A DNA stretch of 64,000 nt from Rhineura floridana (Eukaryota > Chordata > Lepidosauria > Squamata > Rhineuridae): contig NC_084494.1 in NCBI RefSeq assembly GCF_030035675.1, positions 20,009,248 to 20,073,247 on the forward strand, written 5' to 3'. The notes under the pieces are model-generated. The model worked only from the letters and a program-made list of their open reading frames with translations. It ran no database searches and had not been told where the DNA came from. Shown here in pieces: positions 11,729 through 23,492 of this stretch (positions are counted from its first letter, which is position 1; each line of letters starts with the position of its first letter). Both the position numbers and the translations under genes were made by a program.

Positions 11729-11892
11729 CGACAGCTAAAAACAGAACTCTGGCAGGAGGTGGGAGATGGATTAACCTCCCTCTCCCTATATGCCACACTC
11801 TCAATCCACTCCCCCCATCTCCGGGGTAGATATTTAAACTAAAATGGGTAAAAAAAACCCACATTCATTGATGTCATGTAATTAACCTAGGC

Positions 11893-12102
11893 TACATCCA
11901 CACGATACATTTAAATCACTCTTATACCACTTTAAGAGCCATGGCTTCCCCCAAAGAATCCTGGGAACTGTAGTTTGTGAAGGGTCTACTAATAATTCTC
12001 AGCTCGCTTAACAAGCTACAGTTCCTAGGATTCCTTTTGGGGAGTCATGAATCTTACAGTGGTATAAGAATGCTGTAAACGTATGGTGTGGCTATGACCC
12101 TA
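11893..12102. repeat. Second foldback family ('caaagaatcctgggaactgtag')
   Basis: Arms 'acgatacatttaaatcactc' ... 'aaagaatcctgggaactgta' and 'ctacagttcctaggattcct' ... 'taagaatgctgtaaacgtat' fold back. A related copy is at 17822-17983. Confidence 0.7.
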
Positions 12103-12944
12103 ATGTGGAGTTTGACCTTCAGGACTCATCATCATTCACTTATGTTGGCATAGTCCTGAGACCACACCTGTGTATTTACTTATTTAAGGATTAATAAACT
12201 GCTTCCCAACAAATGTTTCCAAAGCAGTGTACAACAGAAATATCAAATGAACATCTTATACAGTAAAAATGAAGTATACATAACAATCTATAAAACAGAT
12301 CTTAAAAGCATAACATTACAAAATTCCATATAGTATACTATATAAGATTATATAATGTAGATATGTAATTGTAATATATATATTCTATGTAAACCACTTA
12401 AGAGGTTTTATTGATTCAGTGGTATATAAATCCTGTTAAATAAAAACAAAATGTGTGAGTCTCTCTTTGGGGAAAACTATCTTAAAAATATAATTTTTCA
12501 ACAGTCACTTAAAAGCAAAAATATTAGTGAGCTTGAGTTCACTTGGAGGTTGATTTTATAGAGCTGCAGCTGCAATAGTGAAGACCTAGGGTTGAATCCA
12601 GTGTTAGTCATACTCAGAGGAGACCCATTTAAATTAATGGACATAACTACTCTAGGTTTATTAATTTCAACAGGTCTGTTCTGAACTTAGTTGGATACCA
12701 CCACTGGTTTCCAGTTGATGATCAGGCATACCTCTGGGGCATATGGAACTCTCAACAATGCCCCAAAGAGAGGAACGCAACTGCTGGGCAGAAGTATATG
12801 GGCAGATTGTATACACTGAGAATTGCACACGTCAGTGCCTGCCTGCAAAGGGGGGTTGCTGCTATGCCAGCACTTGAAGTGGCGCAACCTAGTGGAGAAC
12901 TTGTGATCTATTTGAACTGTGGGCCAAACCTGCAGAGCAGGGGT

Positions 12945-13343
12945 GGGGATCCTTTTCAGCCCCTAGGCCAACTTTGACAAGTGGGTGCAGCCACCCACCT
13001 GTCAATCATCTGACATCATTATGACTTGTCAAAGTTGACCTGTGGGGCAGGGGTAGGGGTCTGTTTTGCCAGTGTGTTACCTGCAGGGAAGCTGCTGGTG
13101 AAGCAACACCCAGCAGGATTGAACTGTCCGCTCACCAACTGATGAATGGGGTGTTCAGTCCTGCTCTCTGCAGGGATTTGCTTTGTAGTTTGATGTAGCA
13201 CCCAGCAGGATTGAACCCTGACACCCTGCCCATCAGCTGATTTTCTCAGTGATGTCAGATGATTGACAGGAGGGCATGGTGGTGGTGGAAATGATTGGGT
13301 GGGCCAAAATTGACTCGCAGGCTGGAAATTCCTCACCTCTGCG
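12945..13343 (+). mobile_element. hAT-type foldback element
   Basis: Left end 'gcaggggtggggatcctttt' and right end complement 'gcagaggtgaggaatttcca' are inverted. Inner arms 'tgtcaatcatctgacatcat' and 'gatgtcagatgattgacag' pair as well, so the element is largely palindromic. Confidence 0.6.
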
Positions 13344-13775
13344 GTAGGGGATTTCACCTCGTTATGATTGAGGAGTGCAAGATATAGGTCCACCAGTGCT
13401 GTAGCCACAGAACTCCCTGTTCTGATTTGCTGTTCCTAGTACAGCATCACATTTTGCAGTGTTGCCACCATCAACACCCTCACTTTAAGGTAACGACTTA
13501 TGCATCACCAAAACAGTGGAGAAAAAGAGGACACAGATTTGCATAAAATGTGCAGATCCTAATGGCAATGTAGAAATTATCACTAGCATTAACGTAGGAA
13601 AATATCTCACCAAAGTAAGGAAGACTGTGGCCAGGACGTGACCTGCGAACCTGCTCAGTCTCCTGTCCAGGTACTCACTGTTGATGGACCACTTCAGGGG
13701 GCCCTGCTACTCCCTCTTCTGAGGGTTCTTTCTCTTTAAACTGGACTTGGACCAGACAACCTTTCACATAGAGCA

Positions 13776-13905
13776 AGGGTAGCCAACATGGCGGCTTCCA
13801 GATACTGTTGGACTACAGTTCCCATCATTCCTGGTCATTTGCCATGTTGGCTGGGGCTGATGGAAGTTGGAGTCCAAAGACATCCGGCAGGCATCCGGTT
13901 GCTCC
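13776..13905. repeat. Foldback element, same family
   Basis: 'ggcttccagatactgttgga' with 'gttggctggggctgatggaa' and the closing 'agacatccggcaggc'. A half copy of the same family follows at 13990-14078. Confidence 0.7.
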
Positions 13906-14072
13906 CCCTCATATAGAGGGTTCCCTCAAAGAGAGTTTGCTGCTCTTTCTCCTTGCTCCGTTCACTGCTTGTCTGCTTGGAGAGGGTAGGTTAGTGAGGG
14001 GAACCTGTGGGTCTCCAGTGGTTGCTGGACTGCAACTCTTATTGTCCCTGACCATTGGACATGCTGGCTGGG

Positions 14073-14101
14073 GATGATGATGATGATGATGATGATGATG
14101 A
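14073..14101. repeat. (GAT)n microsatellite
   Basis: About ten repeats at the end of a truncated foldback copy; followed by an (AC)n run at 14151-14172. Confidence 0.95.
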
Positions 14102-15604
14102 CTTCCATTTATAGACTGCTTACTATCTATAGATCTTGAAGCAGTTTAATACACACACACACACACACACAGTTACAATAGAAACAATGTCAAATTATTT
14201 ACATATCTATAATAAAAATATCAAGTCCAAGAGTGCTACAAGGAATTAAAATTTAGAATCCCAACCAACATAAAAACACACTAGTAATACAACCACTCAC
14301 CCAATCTCACTCTCACCATTCATCCCCACAGCCACTATGAACATTCACTATTTCATACGCTATTACTATCAACCAACCACGCACATGCAAACCACTCACA
14401 CTCAACATTATTACAGTCCACATACAAAGGATCGCTGCCAAGCATACACACATTTTATTTATTTATTTATTTATATTTATTAGATTTATATCCCACCTTT
14501 TCTCCCAGGAAGAGACTGTCCCCATCTTTAACACACTAATGGGCTCGTGACCCTCTCCCACTGGAACATCAAACATTCCTCTCCTATCCAAATGATAGGA
14601 GTTGGAGTCCAACAACTTGGGAGGGGGACATAGGTTCCCCACCCCAGGGATAGGTGAACAAGCAGCAACAGGAAGGATAAGCTGCAGGGGGCTCCACAGA
14701 TTGGCTGTGGGGCCCCCAATAGAGCCTGGGCCTTGGTAGGTGCCCAATTATGCCAACCCCTGGCACCTGCTTGCTCATGGGGCTTGGCCTGCCAGCCAAA
14801 GAACCATGCTATAGGTGCCTATGGGAGACATGAAGCAGGCAAAATTGGTATATTTTATTGAATTCAAATTAGTTTGGTGTAGGAGCATGCAAGCTTTTCT
14901 AGGCACAAAAGAGTTCATTGGTAGTTGTAGAACATAAGGTTTTCAGGGGTGGAGTGTGAGAAGAAACCATTCTCACTAAGGACTGGTTTCAATAATGTCA
15001 CTAAATGGAAGGCCTGGAAAACTCTTGCTGGGAAACCATTGGGCCTGCCTTACTTGGATGTTTTCAAAAGGGAAAGAGATCCTGCTTTATCTGGCATGTT
15101 TCAATTCTATTAGGATTTAGGGGGGGGAAGAAGAAAAAAATGCTATAACGTAATTATGTGTCAGCGTTGTGGTGTTATGGAAAATACAATAATGTGATTA
15201 AGTTTGCTGTGCATTCTTATGCAAAATATATTACAACAAATGCAAATGACTGGCCTGAGCCAGTTTAGCCCGTGGCTGTATTTTACCTATCTGATGTTTC
15301 TGAGGTTTTTCGAAGTGGAGTTGAAATAACAAATGTTGCTGGGAATAAGGATGCAATGACACACTTGCAGTTATGCTGCTTTCAGTGCGTCTCCTCCTCT
15401 GTATTATGAACCTGGGGACCCATGACGTTAGTCAAACGCTGCACCTGTGGACTCAAAAACTGGGGTTTTAGAGCTCGGGTGTGTTTTCCCTTTAAACTGT
15501 CTTCACACAGACTTCTAAACTGTTTGGCTAGAGGTGGGAGGCGAGCAGTTTCCTCTAGGCACTAAGGAAAGAAGAGGGCAGGAGAAAAGAGACTGGGGCT
15601 GGAG

Positions 15605-16008
15605 GAAGAATGTGTGAGAAATTTGATTCAGTTCGCATTTCTAGCAGAATGTGTTAAATTCACACTTTCTGAAAAGATATGAGAACTGAAACTCAGCCGT
15701 CCATCAAAATCTGCACTTTTTGGATTTTGCAATGCAATTCACCAACCAAACAATGTTTACAAAAATGCGTATGTTATGGGAAAGTGTGCATAAAAATAAA
15801 TCAACAAGTGAAAGTAAAATGCATTATATGATGAGAAACTGCTTGCAAAAATGTGTACATTAGGAGAAATTGGCACTAAAATGCTGAAGAATGTTCATGA
15901 GGATTTTTTTTAATCTGCAAATTGTTGCAGAAATGCGGATAACTGAATTTAAGATTGGAAAAATGAAAAATGAAGAGACCCCAAATAGTCAGATCTTCCC
16001 AACCCTAG
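15605..16008 (-). mobile_element. AGGGATGG-ended repeat family, inverted copy
   Basis: Reverse-complement of the 23953 copy, from 'gaaatttgattcagttcgca' through 'caaacaatgtttacaaaaat' to 'agatcttcccaaccctaggg'. Confidence 0.55.
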
Positions 16009-16694
16009 GGTGGAGGCACCTTGTGCTTTCCCCATAGCTTCTGCCAAGCAGGAAAGGGGCAGGGGCCACCTTGCCAGACCACAGCAGGCGGAGTGGAGTC
16101 TTCTGTGTGTGGGCTGGGGAGAATCAACAGCTCCCTTCGCACGCCCCTTCTCTTGGAGGCTCCTGTTTGCCTTCTGTTTCCCTCAGAGGCTCCAAAACCT
16201 TTGCATCTCCTCAGCTGCCACTTTTACCATGAAACCTTTGGAGAAGAGAGCAACTCGTCACAAACGATAAAGCAACAGACTGCAGCTCTTTTCCCTTCGC
16301 CTAAAAGTGAGATCCAGGGGCATCCGCAAATGACAGAAGCCAGTAACTGCAAGGCGGGGAGGGGGAGAGAGAGAGAGATAAATTGGCTGTCTTGTTGATT
16401 TCAAAATTGTTTGGTCATCACTGCCCTGCTCCATCTGCTGGTGTGTACACAAAGTTAATATGATAAAAATTAAATAAAATGTGTACAGCCTGTTAGAGGT
16501 TTGTGTCAAACTGCACCCAGGCTAGGGGCATACTAGTCAGTCAAAAAGCAGCCAGAATGTTTTTTTCTGGCTGCATTTTGAAGCGACTCTGCCCTCTGGT
16601 GGCCATACCTTCCTTACCCACTGTTGACACCAAACTTTTCAGGCCTGCCCACAGCAGAGTTGGGCCAATCACTGTCTCTGTCTCAGCCTGTAGG

Positions 16695-16925
16695 AAAATG
16701 TTTCCACTGGCCGCACCTAGAAGACAAATGGGTTGATCTACCAATCAGTTGTGAAATCTGCCAGAAGCTGAATTTTTAAAAATGCACTCAAGTTGATCTG
16801 TCCAGGGTTTTAGGGTAAAAAGGGGTGGAGTTTGACTAGTGTCCTGTGCAGCCGTTTTCAGAAAACAAAGGTGGAGATGCACTGGAACTAGAACAACAGG
16901 AAGTCTGTACCCCAAGACAAAATGG
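16695..16925 (+). repeat. Interspersed repeat, unrecognised family, copy 1
   Basis: Shares with 23254-23480 the blocks 'ggtaaaaaggggtggagttt', 'gactagtgtcctgtgc', 'ccgttttcagaaaa' and 'gatctaccaatcagttgtga'. No coding content; class unknown. Confidence 0.5.
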
Positions 16926-17064
16926 TCTCGCTGCTTTTCAGGGATGCTAGTGTGCTTGTAGCCTAAGTCTTTGAGTGATGAGACCAAAAGTCCCAGTCCA
17001 GAGAAGAAGATTGGCATGTGGAGACAAGTTTTCACTCACAAATCATTTGCTAAATCAGGAACTC

Positions 17065-17195
17065 TGAGATGTGTTCAACCATGTCCTACTCAGAGTAGAC
17101 CCATTGAAATGAATTAACCTTGATTAGTCATGGTCATTAACTTCAGTGGGTCTGCTTGTCTGAGGAGGACTAGCATTGAATACCACCCTCTGAGC
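17065..17195. repeat. Short palindromic repeat ('tactcagagtagacccattg')
   Basis: A 5' arm 'gtcctactcagagtagaccc' and a 3' arm 'cagtgggtctgcttgtctga' bracket a centre rich in 'cattaacttcagtgg'. Related copies at 11448-11566, 12590-12712, 39308-39411 and 46890-46998, and a partial one at 866-910. Confidence 0.6.
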
Positions 17196-17821
17196 ACAAA
17201 TTGGATGCATTATTATCCATGGGATGCACATTTGTACATTTGAAGGCATATCCTATTTGCAGTAATGCAGAGGGGAGAGTAACCTACATGCACACGCAGG
17301 TCTGATTTTGTATCTGATTTACATCTATAATTCTAAGTTTTTGCATGTGGAATCTCCTTCTGTGCATCAAGGCGTAAGGCTGAATTCAGCACAGCTATGG
17401 GGGAAAGTGGTTCCTATAGGAAGAGATTTCTCTGCAGTTGTCTACACAGTTGCTTGTGATGCTAAAGAGACATGCCACATGCTACAATTAAATTGGCTTG
17501 ACTCTTCAACAGTGCAATGGAAATTTCAGTGAAACCTCTGGCCAGTTTTGGTCACCAACCCAAAGCTCAACAACTAGTCATGTTGGGAAGTTTTCACGTT
17601 GGGTGGATTCCGGACACACATTTTCCTGCGTGCAATTAAAGTGGTAGCCACTGGATGAGGACTTTATCATATCAGAAATGACCACTATTTGCTTTGCAGG
17701 AGAAATTGAGTTAGGACTCTGTTCTGCATCATAATTCCTTGCCATGGTAATACATATGGGATATATGGGATACTTGAGTGTAATGTGCATGTAGCTGTGA
17801 TGTTATCTTTACTGTCTAGGG

Positions 17822-17983
17822 CTGCATACACACTATACGTGTAAAGCACATGGCATCACCCAAAGAATCCCAGGAACTGTAGTTTATCCCTCACAGAGCT
17901 ACAATTACTAGCACCCTTTGCAAATTACAGTTTCCAGGATCCTTTGGAGGAAGTCCTGTGCATTAAATGTATAGTGTATATGG
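17822..17983. repeat. Second foldback family, related copy
   Basis: 'aaagaatcccaggaactgta' pairs with 'acagtttccaggatcctttg'; outer arms 'cacactatacgtgtaaagca' and 'cattaaatgtatagtgtata'. Confidence 0.7.
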
Positions 17984-17984
17984 C

Positions 17985-18315
17985 CAGTGACCCATCTAGT
18001 CCAGAATCCTCACAGACATCAACCAGATGCCTATGGGAAACACACAAACAGGACCTGAGTGCAACAGCTATTCTTCCCTCCTGTGGTTTCCAGCAACTGG
18101 CATTCAGCAGAATATGGCCTCTGATAGTAGAGGTACAACATATATATCATGGCTAGCAGCCACTGATAGCTTATCCCTCATGAATTTGTCCAATCCAAGT
18201 TGGTGGCCATCATTGCCTCTTGCAAGAGCAAATGTCATAGTTGGATTATGCAGTCTGTGAAGAAATACTTTCCTTTGTCTGTCCCTGAATGTGCATGAGT
18301 TCTAGTGTTATGATG
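17985..18315 (+). mobile_element. CR1/L3-type LINE 3' region
   Basis: Contains 'cagtgacccatctagtccag', 'ctcctgtggtttccagcaac', 'catgaatttgtccaatccaa' and 'gaagaaatactttcctttgt' in family order. Confidence 0.8.
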
Positions 18316-18871
18316 CTGTTTTCAAACGGTGGCCCAAGAAAGCCACCATTTTAGGTTTGAAAGTGCCTCTTAGAGGACCAAGCAAGTTGTGCATCTTACA
18401 GCGTAAGGCTATGGATGTTTAGTCAGAAGCAAGTCCCACTGTCCCCAATAGGGCTTACTCCTAGCAGGTGTGTAACAGGATTGTAGCCTTAGACAGCTAG
18501 TAATAATTGGCCTGTACTAACCAGCAATTAATTACTAATTAGTGATTTCTTGGTTTTTAAGACACCAATAGAATGTACAAGAATCCCTCATGAAACACAG
18601 CTCAACCACGTAGCCATGCAGATTTCCTGTCTTGAGGCTGTGCTGAAAGCTTTGATTGAATTAGGGACAATCATAAGATGTGGAAACAGGCACTGGAACA
18701 TTGAAAGGATGGTTGTGTTTTCATCCAGTATGGTGTTATAAGCTTGGACTGGAGAGGATAAATGGAGCTAGTAGAATTGCCTGAAGAGGCTTAACACCAG
18801 TCTTAGCACTGTTCCCATCTACCGTTCTTTTGTTAGGGAGACTGACTGATTGCTTTTGATAGCTGGGCTTC

Positions 18872-18891
18872 AAAATGACTAGGAAAGATCT
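18872..18891. repeat. Left target-site duplication of the L1 derivative
   Basis: The 20-base sequence ending 'gactaggaaagatct' recurs exactly at the far end of the element. The first few A bases may belong to the tail, so the true duplication is 16-20 bp, typical of L1 target-primed insertion. Confidence 0.85.
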
Positions 18892-20835
18892 GACTTCCCG
18901 GAAGATTGCTCCGCCTGTGGCTGCCTCTGAGATGAGCTGTGTCTCAGAGGAAGCTTTTTTCAGTTTAAAATCAGTCAAAAGGGAACTTTGACTGGTGTAA
19001 ATGTTCTCCCAGGCAAGGGTGAACCGAATAGATTATCCACAGAAACTTCGTTGGGCTGTCGGTGGCTGGAATTGATCAGGAATTCCCTGGGAAAGGAAGG
19101 CATACCTAGCAGCCGAGGACGGAGTTAGGACTTCCAGCAAGCTGGGCTGAAAAAAAGCGAGACGTTTTTTCTTTTAAACGATCCACAACGGGCGAGCTTT
19201 CTTCTGTCTAATCTTATCATTTGGCTTAAATTACTACAGTACAAGAGATTTGTTTAAGAATCAGCAATTAAGATACCTGGGTGAGTTACACTTCTCTCTT
19301 TTATACAAGGAATTGAGGAGGAGGAAAGAAAATTTAAAAAGCTTATCTTATTTTTTATGGCAAAAAGCAGGCCTGAATTTGGAAACTATAAAGATTAAAA
19401 CGGATGAGGGGCAACTTACCCAAAGAGAAAATCTGATTTAGATGATTATTTGATTGATATATGTCTGGGACTACTTTTTCTTGGACTACTTTCTTTAGAT
19501 GAATCTGCTGTTCGTGTATGTTACTAATTGTTCGGCGCTGTGAACCAAATTTGTTTTGCATTCTTGGACGTGCGGGAGATAAGAACTGTGCTGGCCAGAT
19601 GTCAACAGGCCTGGAATATTAACTCCCTTATTGCTGGAAAAAGAAGCAAATTACTCTTTGCTTGGGAATTGTGGCTATATTGGAAATTTGAAGGGTTTTT
19701 TTTTTTCAGCTTTAAGAATGACAATCAAAGAAGTGGCAGAGACCCTGGATGTACCCCTGGAAGGGTTTTCCCCTCTGGATATGTTTCAGAAGATAATGGA
19801 TGAGATTAAGATAACGAAACAAGAACTGGGACAGAGTAGACAAGAGATGGCAACTGAATTTGGTAAAGTGAAACAGGAGTTGAAAGAAATAAAGGATTAT
19901 ATGAGAAAAGAAGCAGATGGACAAGCAATAGAATATGAAAAAGAAATTAAAGGGAAGGAGCAAATTCTGGAGATTGGATCAGATATATCAAATGTGGAAT
20001 TGGAAAAAGATTTGGACTTTATGGCAAAAATTGAAGGGAAGATGCAAGTCCTGGAGATTGGAACAGATATATCAAGTGTGGAACTGGAAAAATATTTGGA
20101 GTTTGTGGATCCTGGAGATAAAGATTACTGTTTGGAATTCGGCGTTATCCCTGGAGAAATTGATGAAGATATTAGAGATAAAGCTATCAATGTTTCGATG
20201 GAATTTCTGGACTGGAATGATTTGATGGAACTTGAAATAGAGAAAATTTATAGAATTAATTCCAGATATGTGACAATGGAAAAACTCTTAAGAGATGTGC
20301 TAGTGCATTTTGTAAAAAAGAGGAACAGAGATATGACTTTACAACAATATTTCAGCAACACATTCAGAATTGATGGCAAGGAAATATTTGTGATGAAGGA
20401 AATTCCCATCAGACTCTTACTATATGACTATGACAGCAAGATTATTATGGGTGCAAGGATGGAAGTTGGAAGATGGAATTAATACTGATAATGGAAAAAT
20501 GGCTATTGAAATTACTGGTCCTAGTAGACTTGATGAGATGGATTAATTGACATGTTTATTTGAAGAAAAATCGAGGGATATATTTCTCAAGGAGTGGAAA
20601 CCTCTCTTTGACTTTTTGCGGAAAGAATAAAGTGATGTTAATGAGATTTGATGATTAATTAAGATAACTACTGGAGGAAAGTGATTTTGTAATATATTAA
20701 GAGACAGGTTTGTCATATATCATAGACCTATAACTGATCTGCGACAAATCGGAAGTCAACATTTTATTTTATTGTTTAATTTGTTTCTTTTTTGTTTTGT
20801 TTTGTTTGAAAATTTGAATAAAATTAATGATAAAA
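18892..20835 (+). mobile_element. Non-autonomous L1 derivative (ORF1-only, HAL1-like) with target-site duplication
   Basis: The element is bounded by identical direct repeats (aaaatgactaggaaagatct at 18872-18891 and 20836-20855), starts immediately after the left copy, and ends in an A-rich tail after 'aataaaattaatgata'. It comprises an untranslated leader of about 0.83 kb, one ORF1-like frame (19718-20482) and about 0.35 kb of 3' sequence. That 3' sequence has frame remnants resembling the extreme end of L1 ORF2 (a 'W.PL.DFL' motif near 20600) and a T-rich 3' UTR. Most of ORF2, including endonuclease and reverse transcriptase, is absent, so the copy would depend on an L1 supplied elsewhere. 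The clean duplication and open frame suggest a young insertion. Confidence 0.85.
19718..20482 (+). CDS. L1 ORF1p-like protein, C-terminally altered
   Basis: A 254-residue frame; I take the ATG at 19718 because the upstream in-frame codons are leader-like. Residues about 20-75 are a Glu/Lys/Gln heptad-rich coiled coil. Residues 76-103 and 104-131 are a tandem duplication of 28 residues (core LEIG(S/T)DIS.VELEK). Residues about 138-180 (LEFGVIPGEIDEDIRDKAIN to IEKIYRINSRY) resemble the ORF1p RRM. Residues about 186-233 (LRDVLVHFVKKRNRDM, FRIDGKEIFVMKEIPIRLL) resemble the start of the ORF1p C-terminal domain. After residue 233 similarity to ORF1p ends and about 20 unrelated residues precede the stop, consistent with an internal deletion that removed most of ORF2. 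L1 ORF1p is an RNA-binding trimeric chaperone. Confidence 0.85.
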   Translation: MTIKEVAETLDVPLEGFSPLDMFQKIMDEIKITKQELGQSRQEMATEFGKVKQELKEIKDYMRKEADGQAIEYEKEIKGKEQILEIGSDISNVELEKDLDFMAKIEGKMQVLEIGTDISSVELEKYLEFVDPGDKDYCLEFGVIPGEIDEDIRDKAINVSMEFLDWNDLMELEIEKIYRINSRYVTMEKLLRDVLVHFVKKRNRDMTLQQYFSNTFRIDGKEIFVMKEIPIRLLLYDYDSKIIMGARMEVGRWN

Positions 20836-20855
20836 AAAATGACTAGGAAAGATCT
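20836..20855. repeat. Right target-site duplication of the L1 derivative
   Basis: Exact copy of 18872-18891, directly following the A-rich tail; the pre-insertion locus continues with 'aaaagggggatatctc'. Confidence 0.85.
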
Positions 20856-20918
20856 AAAAGGGGGATATCTCTTCCCCCACCTCCAGCTAAGGATGATGTG
20901 GTCCAGACACAGAGGAAT

Positions 20919-20923
<5 letters not shown>

Positions 20924-20950
<27 letters not shown>

Positions 20951-20965
20951 GCCAGACAGACAGAG
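20924..20965. repeat. (GACA)n microsatellite
   Basis: Tetranucleotide run with one interruption, about 70 bp downstream of the L1 derivative. Confidence 0.95.
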
Positions 20966-21225
20966 CTGAGTTTGGCTTACATAAATATCTTAGGGTGCTG
21001 ACTGCAGAGATTCTGACGTGGAAGCAGTGATTGTCAAGTTGAGTGTTTAGCCTCCACCTATCCTCAACCTGTATATTTGTAAACATACTGAGATATTACA
21101 AAAACAACAACTCCTAGTGACCTTTTTCCAAAGGAAACCAAACCTCTAAGCACTGCATCCTTCTCACCACTCAGGGAAGTGGGGTGACTATAACAATATC
21201 TTTATTTCCTGTACAGTCCAGATAA

Positions 21226-21356
21226 CGGATGAACCCTTCCTGCTGTTTGTTGGACTACAACTCATATAATCCCTGACCATTGGCCATGTTGGCTGGGTCT
21301 GATGGGAGTAATTGTCCAAGAATATCTAGAGGGCCACTTGTTCCCTAGCCCTGGTC
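21226..21356. repeat. Foldback element, same family
   Basis: 'gtttgttggactacaactca', 'ccattggccatgttggctgg' and 'aagaatatctagagggccac'. Confidence 0.65.
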
Positions 21357-22502
21357 AAGATGGGACCCAAACTAACCTGTACTGCTGCTGTGGACCAAAT
21401 GGGGATGCATCACTCCTTATCACTCCGCTTCACTGCCTCCCTTTCGAGCTCTTCCAGTGAGGAAAATAGATGTATTGTTGATTTAAAGGGAATGAAATAA
21501 GTAAAGGCTGATAATTAGTGCTTTGTTCTGTAATTAAGGTTTAGAAAGCCATAAAAAGATGTTGGAAGGAGAACTTCCATGGAAACTTGCTGCAAGATAA
21601 TAACATTGATGCAGTATTAACACATATTAAAATGAAGAGAGCAGAAAACAAGACGCAAGTCTGATTTCTTCCTGTACAAGTTACATAATGCTGTCATCTA
21701 AATTTTATAAGGGAAATATGAAATTCCATATATGCCTCACTATTAATCTGATAACTTTGAACTTTGCTTGTGTTTTGATCTCAAGCCAAGATGCTTATTT
21801 GGAAATGTAAAGTATCCTTTTATCTAACACTGGTTCACTGGGAATTTGCAGGCTTTCCCTCCCCCCTTTTCAAAACAGATCTCTATTTTTTTAAAAACCC
21901 ATTGCTATCTTGTTTAATAAGCAAAAACCTGGCTATTGGCAAACCTTATTTCTCTCTTCCCCAACACTCAGTGACACCATTTGCTAGTCTGCTGTGATGT
22001 CATTAAATGCTCAGTCACCAAGCTCAGGGCAACCTGGTTTGTGGTAGACTATTGGCAAACTGGACTACTTCTTGACAGATTCACCCATTCCTAGCCAGGG
22101 ATTGATGAGAGCTGTAATTCAAAACAGCCAGAAGGTACCAGGTTGGTGAAGGCTGGAACAGGGCATCAGGGCTAAGGTTTGGTTCCAAAGAGTTCTTGGA
22201 AAGAGTGAGTTTTGAGGGGAAATTCGAAAGAAGAAGAAAGACAGGTGGTTGCATGGAGATGTTCTTCGAGGATGTTCCAGGCACAAAGGGCAGTGAGGGC
22301 CCAGTTGTTTCAGGGAGCAGGAGACCTGATCTGAGGATGGTGCATCTGGCTGAGTGGACTCAATGACCTTACACTATTCTATGATTCTATGAAGGTCACA
22401 GGAAAGAATCTGAGTGCTTGCGTGCTACAGATATGGCCTAACGTATTCTGTCTTCCATGCTTCAATAGGGAAATTTTAAGTAGCCTAAGGGAATTGTTAA
22501 AA

Positions 22503-23235
22503 ACACAGAAGAACTGTGCTGGATGAGACCAAAGGTCCCTCGAGTATCACATCCTCTTTCCCCCAGTGGCCAGCCAGATGCCTATAGCAAGCCTACAAGC
22601 AATACAAGAGGGAAATAACCCTTTTCCGCTATTGTTTGGCAATCTGATATTAAGGCATTCTGCCTCCCAGAGGTAGTATATACCATCATGAACAATTTTT
22701 ATTTTATTTTATTTCATACAAACTGATATTCAGTCATTTGTTTCAGCAGAAATTCAAGCTAACTATCAAAAACAACAGGTAACCTAGTAGCTATCAATAG
22801 CCATTTACTCCACGAACTTGCCTAATCCCCTTTTAAAGTTGGTGGCCAGCACTGCCTCTTGAGGCAGCGAATGCCACAGTTTAACAATGTGTTGTGTGAA
22901 ATATTTCCTCTTTTCTGTCCTTTTGTCTGAACATCTCCTATTGTTCAGCTTCAGTGGATGACCCCCCCCAGTTACTAGTATTATAAGAGGAGCAAAGCTT
23001 CTTCCTGTCTGCTTTCTCCATACCATGCAACATTTTATACATCTCTTATCATGTCCTCCCTTACTTTTAAAAATCTAAATTGTAACAGTCACTTGTAGGA
23101 CAGTTGCTCCAGTCTGCTAATCATATTGGTTGCTCCTTTCAGCATCTTTTCCCACTCTACCACATCCTTTTTGAGGTACAGTGACCAAACCCATGTATAA
23201 TTGCATTATAAAATTGTATAAAGGCATTACAATAG
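22503..23235 (+). mobile_element. CR1/L3-type LINE 3' region, longest copy
   Basis: Runs from 'gaactgtgctggatgagacc' through 'ttggtggccagcactgcctc' to the downstream 'ccataccatgcaacatttta', 'atctcttatcatgtcctccc' and 'ggttgctcctttcagcatct'. An A/T-rich stretch near 22690-22790 is not family sequence. Confidence 0.8.
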
Positions 23236-23253
23236 TAGCAGATTAATGAGGAA

Positions 23254-23480
23254 GAACTTTCCATTGGCCACACCTGGAGGATCAACAGTTTGATCTGCCG
23301 ATCAGTTGCAAAATCTCTTTGAAGCGAATTAAAAAAACTTACTCGAGCTGATCCCACCACATTCTACAGTAAAAAGGGGCAGGGTTTGACTAGTGTTGTG
23401 TGCCCCGTTTTCAGAAAAAAAGAGGTGGAGATTCACTGGAACCAGCAGAACAGTAGGTGTGGCTCTACCCAAAGAGTAAT
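23254..23480 (+). repeat. Interspersed repeat, unrecognised family, copy 2
   Basis: Counterpart of 16695-16925, with 'gtaaaaaggggcagggtttg', 'gatctgccgatcagttgcaa' and 'tttccattggccacacctgg'. It directly follows the 3' end of a CR1/L3 copy. Confidence 0.5.
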
Positions 23481-23492
23481 GGTTTCTTATTA

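Noticed and set aside
13019-13408. 129-codon minus-strand frame
   Set aside because: It lies almost wholly inside a hAT-type foldback element.
16021-16398. 125-codon plus-strand frame as a gene
   Set aside because: No domain, no splice or homology support; probably chance in GC-richer DNA.
19631-19717. Upstream extension of the ORF1 frame
   Set aside because: The 29 codons before the ATG at 19718 are leader-like and include a T-run-encoded Phe stretch; the internal ATG is the likely start.
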